This document shows positions 12,314 to 26,849 of a stretch of DNA of 64,000 bases, one piece after another. The DNA comes from Fratercula arctica (lineage: Eukaryota; Chordata; Aves; Charadriiformes; Alcidae). Position numbers and translations under genes: made by a program. Where the stretch lies: contig CANTUZ010000007.1 in assembly GCA_947846985.1 (NCBI GenBank), positions 28,214,355-28,278,354 on the forward strand, in the 5' to 3' direction. Within the stretch, counting starts at the first letter, position 1. Each line of letters starts with the position of its first letter. Under the pieces are notes generated by a model. That model did no database searches. It was not told the origin of the DNA and saw only the letters and a list, made by a program, of their open reading frames with translations.

Positions 12314-15300
12314 GACTTCAAAAATGTGTCAAATAATACTCTGGTGTTATGCAGTTATCTAGGGATCTAACACATTTTGACAGAGTGTATCAGTCTATGT
12401 ACGCAAAGCCAAACATTTTATTAAAGCAAAATATATCAGTTTTTAAAACATGCTATGTATTCTGTTCCCTGAAGAACCCTTTGAGAAAGATGTTCCTGAA
12501 TTTCCATGCAAGTTGATGAATGATTGGAGCTAACAAAGCAGAAATATAATTTTCAACAGGTTAGGCTGAGTTTGATCAACAGTGCACTCCAGTACACCAC
12601 TTCTGTAACAACGCATCTATCTTCATATGTCAAACAAATGCATATTTGTCTCCTATAGAGGAAAGTGCCGTATGGTGGGTTTAATGAAGTATTATATTAG
12701 TATTTCTGTATATATTTTTTTACTGTATGAAAATCACAGAGAAGAAACTCAGCAAAATGCCCATTATAGAGACAGGTTTTAGGCTTTATGAACAGACCCC
12801 CTAGACATGTCTTCATGGAGGAAAACAGTGTCAGTTATCAAGTGGGGGAATATTCTATATTGTCAGGCATTGACAAAGCAAGTTGCTGTTTCAGCACGTT
12901 TATTTCAACAAGTTATCAGTGTGCAATGCCTACACTTCTGTTCCTAGTGTGAATATCGCTATAAAAGACAACATGGAAGCCTAAGTGTTATTCATTGCCA
13001 TTTGAGCTTCTTGCTGCTGAGTTCTCCATGAATATGTGCATGTTGATTCGTATTTCTTTGCTGAGTCTAGGCTCGACTGGAAGACTACTCAAAATATTAA
13101 AACTCCTAATGCTTTCTCTAGTTTCCTTTCCAAAAGTGCCTGTGGCAGCAGAATGCTGTTGGAGAGCCCATGCCAAGCGGAGAGCCCAGCCACCACATGT
13201 AGTTGGACATCAAGCTGTGCAGAAGCTTCTTACACATGAGACAGCGACTAGTGGTTGTGAAACACTAAGGAAAAGGCGTTTGAACCACATATGCGTTCCT
13301 CTGCTATTTTGGTACCAAAACAATTGTAACAGTGGTTTGAAGTAATCTGACCTGATACAGAAGAGCAGGGGACCTCCTACTGAGAAACAGCAGCTGAGCA
13401 AGTTAGAGAAATATCTTGAGCCCATTCAAACCTTTTGTTGCTGCAATCAGTGCTGTGCAGTGAAAACAAGATTTTAGAATAGAATTATTGTTAGATGGGC
13501 AATTCTAGTGATGAATCTGTTCAGAAGTCTTTGTTCTGCTGCAAAACAGCAGTGACTGATTGCAGGTGGACTACACTGTGACTATTCCTCATAAATACTA
13601 AAACACATTCTTTTGTGAAGTTCAAGGAAATAGGTAGTGCAGGACTGTTTGTACCAGTGAAGTTCAAACCATCTTTTTCTCTAAATAAACTATTCCATTT
13701 ATAGACATGGAAAACAAAGTTTTGCAAACAAGAGATGCATAGATATGCATCCGAAAGCTTGCATTCATGTTCGACCTTTAGAACTTCCTCCTCCATTTAT
13801 TTTGGGATCTGTGTGATTATCTCTCAGACCTTGTTTGATATAATACTGCGGTCTGCAGCAGCTGCTATAGATGCATTTCCCCAGTGTTAATTTTACTGTA
13901 TAAAATAAGCTCTGGCAATGTGGTGACTAGTTAATTGAACTACATAACCCTTTCTGAAATTTGTGACTCCAAGCCACTGAACAATATAATTCATCTCAGA
14001 CTTTTTATTAAATTCCTCAGTGAAATTGTAAGGCTATACAGGTATATTAGAATGCAGAGAGTACTGTGTGTAACCAAGAAAGCCACCTCTCCAGTGGGCT
14101 TTTAATAAAATAAACATTTTCTGATGGTGCAGTACTTATTTTTAGCTTATTCCTGTTTTCAGCACAAAAATATTGCATCTAGAACAATTCAGAAAGCTGT
14201 AAAATCTATTCAAGCAGAGGAGGAGGAGGAGAAGGGAAAAGGTCATCAAGAGATTTAAATGTTAAAGTAAAAATTTAGAAATCAACATGATTGTTGCATA
14301 GCATGACGTTGTGATCAGTAGAGTACAGTGGAAATACTGAATTTAGAAGGAATAAACTGCCTAACAGCGTGCTCCTGAACCATTTGTTATTTCCTAATTA
14401 AAGCTTGTGAAAGGGCAGTTTATAGACAATTATAATAAGCTCAGTGTGGGAGATGTCAGAGTGTAAATCAGACTCTCTGCAGCAGTGGAGCTTTAAACAT
14501 CTCTAATGACAAGTGGTGGTAGGTAGATGATACAAAAAGGCTGTTTTGACAACATGATTGATTGAGATCTTGAAATATATAAGCAAACAAAAAGTGTGAA
14601 TTCAGCAGGAAACCAAAATGGCATGCTGTACAGCATATAAAGTATAAAGAGAGGGAGGGGGAAGCTTGTGGCAAAGAAAGTTTGAAGCCTTATTTGAAAA
14701 TAGAAAGTCATACTTAAGCAAACAAGTGATTGCTACTCAAGTCAGGATTTATCTTAAAAAATATAAAAGCAGCTGTATTAAAGGGTACACCTTGTCTCTT
14801 GAGATGCCACAGTGTATCTCTCACTCGGTTTAAGGGCAGTCACTTCTAGCATAGAACTTGTCATCCGCTCTGCCGCACACACCTGTGTGCTTTACTGCAC
14901 CTGGTTCAACACACATTATATTTCCTCAGGTCTCTCCTTCCCCTGTATATCCGTCCTTCATCTGTTGTCCAAGCCTAATCTCTCTCTTACGCTAGAGAAT
15001 CTGAGAACCACAGATGGTCATTTCATCTCTTTCGGGAAAGCGGAGCCTTAGGAGACCATTGCAGAGTTATCAGAATTACTTGTTCACATCTAACTTTTTG
15101 TAACATTAATGCGTACAGGTAGGACTTTCAGATGCATCCATTTTTGACCAGCCTGTGTTTTCCAGTTGATTAAAATGGGAGCACAAATAGGTCAAAGTTA
15201 AGTGCTTTTTCATATACTCCCTTCTGTGGAGACATGGCCAAGTACATTCTCTGTGGCAAGCTGCTTAGTTCAGCACGTGGTTCCAAAATGCCACTGGGGA

Positions 15301-18300
15301 CAGAGTGGTAAGAGCAGGGCATTTTAGATTACTTCCAGTTTCCTTTTGACTTTTGAAAGATTTGAGAAGCAGACACAGCAGAGTGGTTGGATTCTCTGCA
15401 TTCATCTCTCTCGGCACATTAGCAAAATACCCATATAATTAGTAGGAGAGCCTCTGTCAGCATGGGGGTGTGTGTGATTCTGTTAAGGTCATTGTGTTCC
15501 CTTGTGTTCTGTTTGCCACTTCAGTATCTGTTTTGCCTTTATCCCACCAATATCTTTAGTAATCTTAACAGAATCTTGGTTTCCTGCCTGTGCTGCATGA
15601 GTTGTTGGAATAGCTTGTGATATCCCGTGCAGAAGAAATGAGAAATGTGCTTCTGGCTACACCTGCATGTGGCCTGACAGTTAAGGTATTAACAAATACC
15701 ATTTGTGTAGAATCTAAAAGCTGGTATATGCCTGTTGGATGTAAGACTTCTATCACCCATGTCTGTCATATCACTTACAAGCCACTAGTCAGACACTTTC
15801 AGTTTGACATTGCATTTTGTACTGTTTACTCTGCCAAAGTCTTATCCATATCTTCTTTTTCTGCTAACCTAGAACAAAATTTCAGAGATAATAAGGGGTA
15901 CCTGAAGGATTCATCCTCCTTAAGGATGGGTTCAAACACAGAAGCTTTGAGTTTGCAGGAACTTTACATGAATTGAGCTCTGAATACATATTTTATGAAC
16001 TAGATCTCACTGGAAGCTTCTCTAGATTCTCCAAACTTGTTCCTGAAATCAAACTTACGTGTCTTAGATAGGCTTGGAAAAATGCTCTCCACTGTGGCTG
16101 CCTGAAAGGGGAAATATTCACAGGCATAGGGAAGGAGCTGGCAGTACTTGACTTTCCCAAGGGTATATTTGTCGATCTGCTTCTATTTCCCAAATGCTGA
16201 TGTTTTATTTGCATTTATAAAAGGCTAGAAGAATAGAAGTTATGCAAATTTAGATTTATTTAGAGGCAATTGACTGAAATACAAAATTGATAAGATCTGA
16301 TCAGCACTTTCATTGCCGCAGTATCAGATCACTCCCTGGCTTCTGCCAGCCCACAATACAGGATCAAGGATTCAGCCACTGAAATAAAGGCAATCAATTC
16401 TGTATTAGAAAATAGCTTGTTTATGCAGTATTCACAATCTAGTATTAAATAAAACAAAGGGTCACAAGGCAAACGTTGTCAGGGATTTCAGAAACGAGGG
16501 GGTTTTTTTGCAGCTATTGTCCAGTCTAGGATAAATAGGTGCAGGAATAAAATATTGCAGCTGACCAAGGATCTTCTTTTTGTCTTTTTCAGATCCTTAG
16601 GCATATAAAAATTATTGAACGGGTACTACCTGTTGCACCCACCCATGTACTGGTTTCTGCAACCTGATAGTCTGAGGCACTTTAACGTGCTGAATCAGAA
16701 TGCGAGGAAAGAACATAGGAAATGATCTTTATTTTCCTTGTAGCTATTTTTCTGTCCTGTTTGCCTAATGTAAACCCATACATCAAAGTGGCACAATTGT
16801 GGCACCCAAATCATACATGATACATTTTAGAGCTCTGCACAATTTTCACATAGGTTAGCAGGAACAGCACAAACATGCCAGATTACTGAGCATCTTGTAG
16901 GTTTTTATGGGAGAAGGTAACAGGATGGAGGGTGTTCGCTATCAGCCATTTAAGTTCCACTTCCAACAGCTGACTGAGCTTGCATGATTTTTATTTCTAA
17001 CTGTTAATACCTTTTCTCTCCTCATCCCTCACAGATCCCTCCACGCCCCCATCTCAACATTGCAGTAACTCTGGCAAAGGCAGGCTGGTCAAACCATCAG
17101 TAGAAGCTGTAGAGACTGAGGTACAAAAGGGGCATTGAACAGTCTGGTTCCTTTGGAAGGGACAGTCTTAGTTCTCATTTAAAACCTGCCAAATGCTTCC
17201 CACTGTTCTACATGCTGGCTGAAACAGCTTTCTGCACACCTTTGGCTATCTTTGTTTTGAATCTGTAGTTGAATTTGTTAAGCTGTTGAGTTTAGTAAAA
17301 AGAGAGAAGTTGCTGAAGAGTTGGTAACTCCATTTAACCTTCTGTGAGATAATGGCCATGGGGTGTCTGGAAGCACCCAGATTGTCCTTCAGATACTGAT
17401 AATGTTAGGAAAACAGGATTTTCATTAAATACAGTGGCTGATTTTTCTTTTCAAGAGGGAAGTCTTTTCCGTGCTGTGTCATTGTTGTTATTAAAGGTTT
17501 GACTGTCCTGCACAGTGTATGGCTATAATCTCTCAGTGGAGAAACATTCTGCTTTTCTGCTGTGATATCACTGTGTTCATCCAAGATTTTGTATTATTTT
17601 TTTTTGTTTGTTTCTACCCCCTGTTCTTTTGACGTTGCTTGCCAGTATTCATAAATACGCGTTATCAGCTGAACCTCTCCACATTTGCCTGGCAGAATGT
17701 ATCTTTCTTTTCCAAAGGTCTCTATATAATATGAACCATGCTCCAATCATTTCTAGCACCTGTTCACTGGTTACATGGTGCATCAACAGCAATTTTAGAA
17801 TTCTTCAGCAGCGTGACAGCTTGAAATTGTCATTTCTTTATGAACACTAGATGCACTGAAATCATGTTAGTGCAGTTGTCATTTTTCTTTGTACTCAAAC
17901 ATTGGATATTGGATATGTTTTTGGGAGTTGAGATGGGTGGTGAAAAGTTTTTCACTGAGCACCACAGTCAGTTTTCAGGAAATGAGAAGGGGTCTTTTGC
18001 ACAGGGCGTATGTCAATGGGTGTCTGTAGCAAGGAGAATGCTTTTTGAAGGTAGTAGGTAGGGACACTTCATCTTAGCAAACAGATGATGCTACCACATG
18101 AAGGACTTTTTGAAATGCTTAACTTCATTATAGAAAGTGGAATAACATTATCTTTACTAGCAGGGATTGAAAGCAAATAATGATTTTCATTTAATATATG
18201 TAGCACTAAGGAGAGAGGGAAGAGAGATTTTTCACTCAAAACGGAAACGAAGGTATAAATTATGTGGTACTCAGCAGAGGTAGCATTCAAATAATTTTAT

Positions 18301-18557
18301 TGTTTTAATATGTTACATTAGGAGTATCTAAATGTAATTAGATGAATGAAGTATGTATGTTCTCGTGTAAGTGGTTCCAGGATAATTATGTACCAACATC
18401 TCCATGCTTTAGACAGCTCAAACTTTAGGTATTGATTTTATATCTAAATGTTCATTGGCATATTCTAGATGATGTTAGAAGAGTTTTTGTGTGGTTGTAG
18501 CCATTTGTATTAGTAGTTTAAAGAATCCCCAAAACTGTCCATGATCTCTCTGTGTAG

Positions 18558-18680
18558 AGTGCTACAAGCAACGGAGCAAAACCTCTGCCGAGGGCCCCAG
18601 GAATTTACTACCTGTGTACGAGACAAGAGAACTGGAGAATTCTTAGAGATGGGGCAGACAATAAAATGGGAGTGGTTGCG
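18558..18680 (+). other. Candidate coding exon (unconfirmed)
   Basis: An exactly 123-base block (41 codons, phase 0 at both ends) open in one frame. It is preceded by gatctctctgtgtag and followed by GCG|GTGAGA. The in-frame TAG of the acceptor means the open frame begins precisely at the splice point, and it stays open past the donor to 18746. Residues include PRAPGIYYLC and ENWRILRDGADNK. There are four CpG in about 120 bases, unusual locally. I do not recognise the family. An aromatic-rich PG..YYLC run is loosely like retroviral surface proteins, so a decayed retroviral fragment is one alternative; chance is another. Confidence 0.2.
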
Positions 18681-19195
18681 GTGAGAGGTATCAAGCTCAT
18701 CCACCCAGTTATTGGAACCTTGCAAGATTTTCAGTGTATGTTTTAGGAAGTGACGTTTTAAGGATTAGCTAAATGGCAACAATTTCCATTCTTTGGTTTG
18801 TTCCAGCAGTTCGACACTCACTGATTTGAGCAGAATCTGCTGCAGCTACAGAGTTCTGTGCTGGAATAAAATTGGTAATGAGCAGGAGCTGGTCCTAGAG
18901 TGTGGCTGCCCATTCATGTATGGGAAGCGAACAAAGGGGCTTGGTGGAGAGGGAAACCATAGTGTTAGGGTATGCCCTGTGTTTGATGTCAGCAGTGGAA
19001 TAGAAATGGGTTGATCTCCTCGCTTCTGTATAGGATTAAATTATGGATATCCATATAGTATTTTGGCAGGAGCCTGTGGCAAATCTAGATTACTTCTCGA
19101 CTTTATGGTTTCACTTCTCATAACTAGATAATGATAAATTCTAATATTGTTCTAACACTTCCCTGATTTTTAGAAACAACTGTATAGAATACATT

Positions 19196-19239
19196 TTTAT
19201 ATATATATACACAGATATATATATATATAGAGAGAGAGA
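19196..19239. repeat. Compound (TA)n(GA)n microsatellite
   Basis: TATATATATA, a short ACACAG spacer, more TA repeats, then GAGAGAGAGA. Confidence 0.9.
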
Positions 19240-22200
19240 ATAATTATAAATACTCTTCAGAATACTGATATCAAAATAGTTTCTTGTTTCCATTTTATAC
19301 CAGGCATGACAAGGAATCAGAGAATCAATTGTGGGGAAATAGTACTTTTGAAGATTAGCTAAACAGTGGTAGATTAATCGGTGGTGTAATGAGATTAAGA
19401 TGTGTTACAGTTGTGTTCAATTTTTGGAAAAGATTTTAGACTTCAGTTCTGTATCTGTGTTTAGACTAATACTACAGCACCCTGATCTATATCTGCAATA
19501 CTGAAATCCTGTAGTTATACAAAAGCTGCATAATATTAATTTAGATTGACTATTTATTGTGTGGGTTATGTCGCTATCAATGGTTACTTTATGTATGAAT
19601 TAATACACTGCTCTGTGTTAAGGTTATCTGTAGCACAGTCAAGTAGAATCCAGAAATAATCTTAAGAAGCCATTACTTCACTTTCTTAAGCAGACAGTTC
19701 AGGTCTTAATTGATAGGCCATCACACTCAGCTCGTAAGGGGACTTCTGCTAGTACGGTAATGATAGAAGAATAATTTCTGGTGTTTACAGTTAAATTACT
19801 CTGCCTCTAGCTCTCTCCTGAGTTCTGTGACATGCATGAATGACATAGTCAGTACTCATATTCAGATGAATCCTAAATAACTGTCTCTTTTCCTGACCTG
19901 TCGTCTAGTTTCTTGAACTATCGCTTTGAAATCATTTGTTTGCTATTTTGTCACTATCTGAATGTTACCATCTTTATAGCTGATGTTATCACCTACTTCC
20001 TCTAGCTTTATCTCTACAGTGTTGATCCAGACATTCCTCACTGTCTATCTTGTAAATATTATGTTAACTTTGACATTTATAATGATTTGCTTTTCTTTCC
20101 TCTGTTCTATTCATATCTTTCCCTGGAATCTATGTATTGACTTAATTATACTTCTCCAATCTGAGTCTTCTTTCTAGTGCTGTGGATGTGCAGAAATTGT
20201 TTTGTTCCTATTTCAGTTATTCTTTCCTCCCTTTGTTCTCACTCCTTCCATAGATTCCTCACTGTTCATCAGTGAAAATTGTCTTCTCATTCTTACAACC
20301 TTTTGTTGTGCTATTTCACTTGATCTATTCATCCTGCTTCCTAATATGACCTTTATTTCTTTATCTTGATCTGCCTCTGAGATAATTAGTTCATATCTGG
20401 AATGATCTTTCTTTCTTGCCTACTGAGTAACTTCTTCTCATTTTTTCATTAAATTCTTCCATAAATTCTGCCTAGAAAATCAGGTCGACTGAAATCAGTA
20501 AAGACACTTAAGTGACTTTAGGATTTTACAGCATGTCTTAAGCAGTCTTTTACCTTTCCCTTATCAATAGCCCAGATAGTGTCACTTAAACTATTGTCCA
20601 TTATCAAACTGCCCTTTTTTTCCATTATACAGTATATTATAAGGTCTTTGAAGAAGAGTTTCTGTTTCAGTCTATTCATATACGATAAACATGCAGTGGT
20701 AAAAAAAAATTATTTCATCATGGAAATAGTCTTTCAACACTAAGGAAGAAGTTATTTAATTATGTTATTTTAACATTTAAATGGACACAAACTGGAGAGA
20801 ATGAGGAACAGAAGGAAAATATACATGATTGAACATTAATATTTTACTGTAAAAGAATTAAATATCCTAAGGAAATAATGAAAAGTTACTTCTTCCAAAT
20901 GATAGTTAAAGTTTGATGAAATAATAATAAAAATTTAATCTTCCAGTTGAATGAGAACACTCCATATGTTGTTAAATATGCCTAAGTTTGAATTCAATTT
21001 TGTTGGTTTTCTGTCTCGGACAACTGCTGTTTATAGGGATCAATTGGCTACAAATGAAGACCAAATCATCCAGTTTTGTGTGATCATCTGTAATTTTTAC
21101 CACATGATTTTTCTTTTGGATCCTACTGCTGTCCAAATCCTTGATGGCAAGACAGAAGTAAATGGCTAAAAAGAGTAAATTCATGTGTGAGAAGCATTTG
21201 TTTGTTCTATATGTTCATGGAACATATTGTATTTAAATGCTTAGAGATTAAATACTGATTCTTTCTGAGAACTAAACCGGTGCATTTAGGACCATTGTAA
21301 CCATGGAACAGACACCTTATGGATCTTAGAGCATTTTTTTATAACTTATTTGTATTTTTCCATCTGCCGGTGCAGCTGTGACAGTGGAGCTGAATGACAT
21401 TCTTGCACTTTGTGTTCTGCATCTGCTCCATAACTGTTTATCTCTAAACCTTTTTGTTTTGTGCCATTCTTCACTCTGTCTGTTCTGCACACTCTTGATC
21501 TTTCTCCTGTTTATCATTCCTTACACTTTAGTATATATTATCATGTACAATATCCTTCTAAGTTCACTCTTCACGTATGCTGAGAGTGTTACAACTGTCT
21601 TTTTGCAATCTTTTGCAACAAGAGACTCGCTTCATGCCCTAGACCTTTTATTAAAACTTATCTTTTATTTCTGCTTTCTTGAAGCCATCATTATTTCTTC
21701 TAACAAGCATATTTTTGTAGCTGGTACCGTTTGACTTCATCTGGCACCCAGGTCATTCTGTCTGTGTCCACCATCATCATATCTGTTAGTAGTCATGGTG
21801 AATGTGTGATAAATGTTCCTTCTGAAAAATTTCTCATCTGCCTACCCTTTTGTTTTGCATGAACTGGGGATTTCCTAAGCATATCCTTTCATTTTATGTG
21901 CCATTACTGCAAGATCTACAGATTGCTGTAATGTTCCTGCAAATCTCTGATATGCCGAGTTCATGTCATAATTCCTGGTGCTCCATCTTGAAGCGTTTGT
22001 TCCTGTGCCAGTCGCGTGCTTGTTTTCCCACTCTTTCTCCCGAGTGGTAAATGCAGCCTTTGTGTATCTGGCAGTTACCATCTCGGTATATGCTCCTTTC
22101 CATCCACTTCACGGCACCAGATACTCACCTAACAACCCGGCTTTATGAATATCCCATGTATCTAATCTGAGCTATTCAGGAGGTTGTTCTGGTGGGGTTG

Positions 22201-24018
22201 GCACCAGGGTTTTTGCTTGGTGATAGCAAGTTTCATTTTTCACTGAAACTTGTCACTCTCAGTTGTCACGCTAGATTGGTACGCTAGTGAAGGCAGGATC
22301 AGTGGGTGTAGCCTTGCACGGCAAAGCTCAACAGAATTACCGTGAAAGTTCATCCAGCCACAGGACCAAAAACCAGTAAAATATCCTTTGCAGGTTTGTG
22401 CCTTGAGTTTCAGAGTGTGCCTGTCCTAAAGTTAAGGTTATCATGGAGCCCATTCCATTGCGGCGTTTGCTGTGCGTCAGGGCTGTGTTCCTGTAGAGAG
22501 CATGGAGTGACATGCAGCTGGCAGGAGCATCCCAATGTGTCAGGGTGCAGTTTGCCGGGTTGGGATGTCAGAGGGCAACACCAAAGATTCAGTTGGCATT
22601 TAAGAAGCTGGGCAGGGACTTCTGCTTCTAGGCTTTGCAGAGGAAAGCAGTTCCTTAGTATTCACCATGCAGAGATAGTCAAAGCAGGCGATCACTTTAT
22701 ACTCATTTATGCGTGATGTATCTCTGTACATCTTTGTAAAGGCATCTTCTAAGAAAATAATGCATGTGGCAAAAAGCCAGCCAGGGGAGCAGCCAGAGGA
22801 AAAGTAACTGAAGCGCTTTGATTCCCAGGCATGAATATTCTAAGTAGACAGATACATGTTAACTTTACCTGCTACCTTTAGCACACGCGTTTTGTTTAAA
22901 CTTGGTACTGTGCAGAAAACATTAGACGCTTTTGACACTCCTGCTGCCCACATTACTTTTAACAACTCAGCTGTGGAAGCTTTTTCAGAGCCTTCGGGTG
23001 TTGTACTTCAGTATGTTCATTCTTCTCAACTTCTCCTTTTTTTAAACGAGTTTAATGAAACACATATTTAATTAGCAACACACTAATGAATAAATACAAA
23101 CAGATATGCCCCTGTACACAACACTATTGAAGAAGAATATCAGTGTGAATATTAAAAATTAAAGCCGACATTACAAAAGGCAAATATGTTGAATAAATAA
23201 TGGCTGCTACTATTTACAAAGCACACAAAACAGGAAAGGAACCTCCCTTGTTAAAGATGAGGAGATTGGGGGAAAAATACAGAAAAGCTGGAAGTATCTG
23301 CAATGGAGTTTTATTGTTCACTTTTTTTTTTTTCTCTCTGTTTCATTCCATCCCTTTGGGACATGGTCTAGTTCTTTTTATTACACTTGTGAATGTGTCG
23401 AGCAACCTGCAATAGAGTGGATCACAGCTTAGGTGCTGGATGGCAGAGGATGAAAAGGTAGTACTGCTTCCAGAGCGGGAGCGGGTTCTTTCAGCCACAT
23501 TAACAGCTTTGAGCATAATGCTGCCTTAACTTTTGCAGACGTTTCTGTTCTTAGTATGTGTGTGTTAGGCATTTAAGAATCTTTGAGGCTTTTTGGCAAA
23601 GAAGAAAGTACAGGCTCAAGCTATTTTTGTATCACATTAATATCCTTGTTCCTTTTAGTTTCACCTATTTTCAGGATCTTCAATTCCTGTCCTAAACTGT
23701 GCGTAATGACACTGTGCACTGACAGGTGTATGATTTCGTGTGCTTTATAGGTATGACTGAGTTTCAGTGGTCGAGCAGACAGTTTCCTCATTGGGCTAAA
23801 CTCAGATGGATTTATCAAATAAAACTACTCCTGTAATCTCAGTACGGATAAAATGATTATCATTCTGGAACATACAGGCTATAGTTTCTAAAGAATTTTA
23901 GAAAACTCCAGAGGGAAACATGCAGCAGAAGTATCAACTGTTTGCTAGGATTTATAGGAGTAATTTGTTATCACACGTATTTGCTGCTACGATACTGAGG
24001 TTGAGAGTAATGATAAAT

Positions 24019-24044
24019 GCATAATGCAAGGCCTTGCATAATGC
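24019..24044. repeat. Perfect 16-bp palindrome inside a direct repeat
   Basis: ATGCAAGGCCTTGCAT (24024-24039) is its own reverse complement. It is overlapped on each side by a copy of GCATAATGC (24019-24027 and 24036-24044). The nested symmetry suggests a dimeric protein site or chance; the half sites resemble POU-type ATGCAA words. Confidence 0.75.
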
Positions 24045-26849
24045 ACCCTTAAGTATTTAAAGATATTCCTGTAGGATCCTGACCATCCATTTCTAAGTTC
24101 TTAGTCAAATTGTGTATTTCATATCACATTTGTTTAATCTTGAATTTTAAAAACCTTCCCTTTCAGTATAATTATGATCTGTGCTCTGCCAGCTTGTGTC
24201 TAACCAAACTCTTTGCCTTGGGGATTTGAGGATGTTGAGTAAGTAGTGCTGTGGAGCAGCAACACATTTTCTCTTAAGACTCAAACATAAAAATAAAAAA
24301 CTAATGATCAAGGGGTAGTCTCACACAGACCTTAAGTATTCTGTAATGATATACAGACATATTTCTCCTTTTCAAAACAAAAATATATCCAAAACTGAAC
24401 CCAGCACTCATCTTTTAAAAGTGCTGTTTATTATTCATTGTTAACAGATAAATGAAAAGCTGTGTTTGTAATAGTTGCATATCTCATACATTCAAGCATA
24501 TATTCAGTATTTATTCCCATCACCCACTTTCATCTGTGTAAGCAGGAGAAGCCTTTCATGACAAGGGTATGGATCAACAAGAACTAGCAGAGGTCATTCA
24601 TAAAGTAATATTACACGGCAATCGAAGTATATAACTCACACTGTGGGTTGAGCCATTTACTGCCATCATGGTACACATACATAAAGAGCTCCAAATTGCA
24701 GCTGGCTTTATATATAGTGCAGGAAGTTGTCTAGGTGCCCACGCTAAGGGCACAGCATCTGCACCAGTAGGCTGCCAAACAAAATTTGGATGCAATGAGC
24801 TACTCTAGAAGAGATGTTTCTGTAGGGATGAGTTTATGTAAAGATAGAAATTAGAGGAGAGATGCTTTCCTTAGCGCAAGATCAAAGGGAAGGGCATGGA
24901 CGTAAAATTCAGCTTTGATTGCATTGCTGAAGAGTCCTGAGCTGACTCTATCCTAAATCTAGTCTGGAGACTGGTGATCAAGAATGGTATCTGTTGACCT
25001 TTCTGCATGACTTTTCTTTCTGCTTGTTGGTTGTTTTGTTTGTTTGGGTTTTTTTTAATAGGAAATTTTCTTGAAAGATAATTAAAAATCTTGTAATAGA
25101 TTTTGGAAGTAAAATGCTCTTACTCTTTGCCTTCAGGAACTGCAGAGTTAGACCACAGCTGAAGCACTGAAAATCCTGCTTGGACACTTCCTTAACGCAG
25201 TACTGCTTTTGAACGATGTTATACAGCTGCTGTGGGAGTGGAGATCGTTCTGAGGATCACAGTAGTGAGGGAACTCACCCGTGAGACTGTGTCTTTATTA
25301 AGCTCCGGTCCACAATATTAAAAATTCTTGAGATTGCCTGTCCTTTTAATGGACTGTAAGTTCACTTTCAAAATGATACTAAAAAATGATTCTAAGTGTG
25401 TCTGTCCAAGATATGGAAACTCTCATTCTGTACATTTGCCAAAGTGGTTAGAATGGCATGTGAAAAAAAAAAAAAAATAAGGGAATACTTTATTATTTCT
25501 TAGATGTGGCATAGTCGAAGGGAATTCACATAAAAATATATGTGCTGAAAAGAAATATGACAAAAATATTCTTCTAAGAGCTCCTTGAGGAATATCAAAT
25601 GGATCCACTGATTCAAATGTGAACATCGTTTTCACATTGGTGGTCCATTAGTCCATCTTTTCCAATGAACCTGAAGATAAGACATTGCAAATGCAGTCTG
25701 GACACACTTTCCCCTCATCTTCTGTTACTAAGCAACTTCAGTGAAAATGGAAAGATGAACTCACTGGTATTGATGTGGTGGGTAGAAACACATCTAGGCT
25801 GCAAACCCGCCTGTTGCCTGTGGAAGAGAGAAAAACAATCATTTGGATTAACAATAAAAGCCCCAATCAAGCCAAGCCAACCTGCCTATGATGCATGCTT
25901 CTTTGCTGTTTCCCCTAGTTTTTGTTTAAAAATGTAAGACAAATCCAAGGAGAATTACAGTCTAACACTTCTCCAATTTCCTTGCTACCTCAGACAGAGG
26001 GTGAATGAAAAACTGTGACATAATGTGTGTGTTGAAAAATACACGGTGTAGCAACCTGTCACCTCTCCGCTCCCACCACAGTTATCCTGCCGGCGCACTG
26101 AGGTGTTCACTCCAAATTGTGCAGGTTATTTCATTTATCTGATCATCAGGAAAGGATTTTAGCAGCAGCAAATCGCAATTCTAAAAGACCATGATGGGGT
26201 GTAGAAAGAAAAGCTATTGTGGTTGCCAGAGGAGAATGGGAAGGGAAGAGTAAAATGGTTCAGTGCAGGACTGGAAACTTTAAAGATGTAGTAGTATACA
26301 GCTCACAAGTCAGCCTGAAAGCCTGGCTAAGAGAATTGGGAGGTAAATACAAGCATTCCCTGCAGTGCTTTATAGTTTCACTTTAGAAGGACTGGGGAGA
26401 AACAGAAAGATACTAAATGAATTGAGAACTTTAATCAAAAGGACTAAAAAAGAGATAAGCTGACTAGAGAAAAAAAATGCAGGTTAGCAAACAAAGAACA
26501 AAGGGAGTGTTTGAATACAATTACCAAGAAATAAGAAATAGAAATAGGGCACTCGTGCAGACAGAGAACAGGGAGGGAAGGTTGAGCAAGACAGGATTTT
26601 TGAAGATCCATATGGAGTTGTACAGAAGGTATCGGAGGGAAAAAGGATGCAGAAGTTCATCTGTCTCTGAGAACCTAATTGAAGTGATGGATGGAAATTG
26701 GGTCAGAAAAAATAACAAACCCCTCCTTCTCTTCCTCCCAATTTTCCTTCTCTTCCTTTAATATTTATGTGTGTTATTAAAGAAACATTTCTGGAAGGCA
26801 CTAAGAGCAGAAGCTGTAAGTATCCCTGCAGAGACTATCTTGCTATAGC

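Larger units (their letters stand above)
7510..18557. other. Long non-coding stretch, no gene seen
   Basis: About 11 kb of AT-rich, mostly unique DNA. Frames present are short and overlap one another on both strands without coding character. It includes T runs at 9247-9265 and 10129-10149, an AAAT-rich stretch at 12241-12313, a GAG-repeat at about 14217-14233 and a weak minus-strand micro-exon candidate at 16059-16101. No promoter or CpG-rich start region was seen. Confidence 0.6.
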
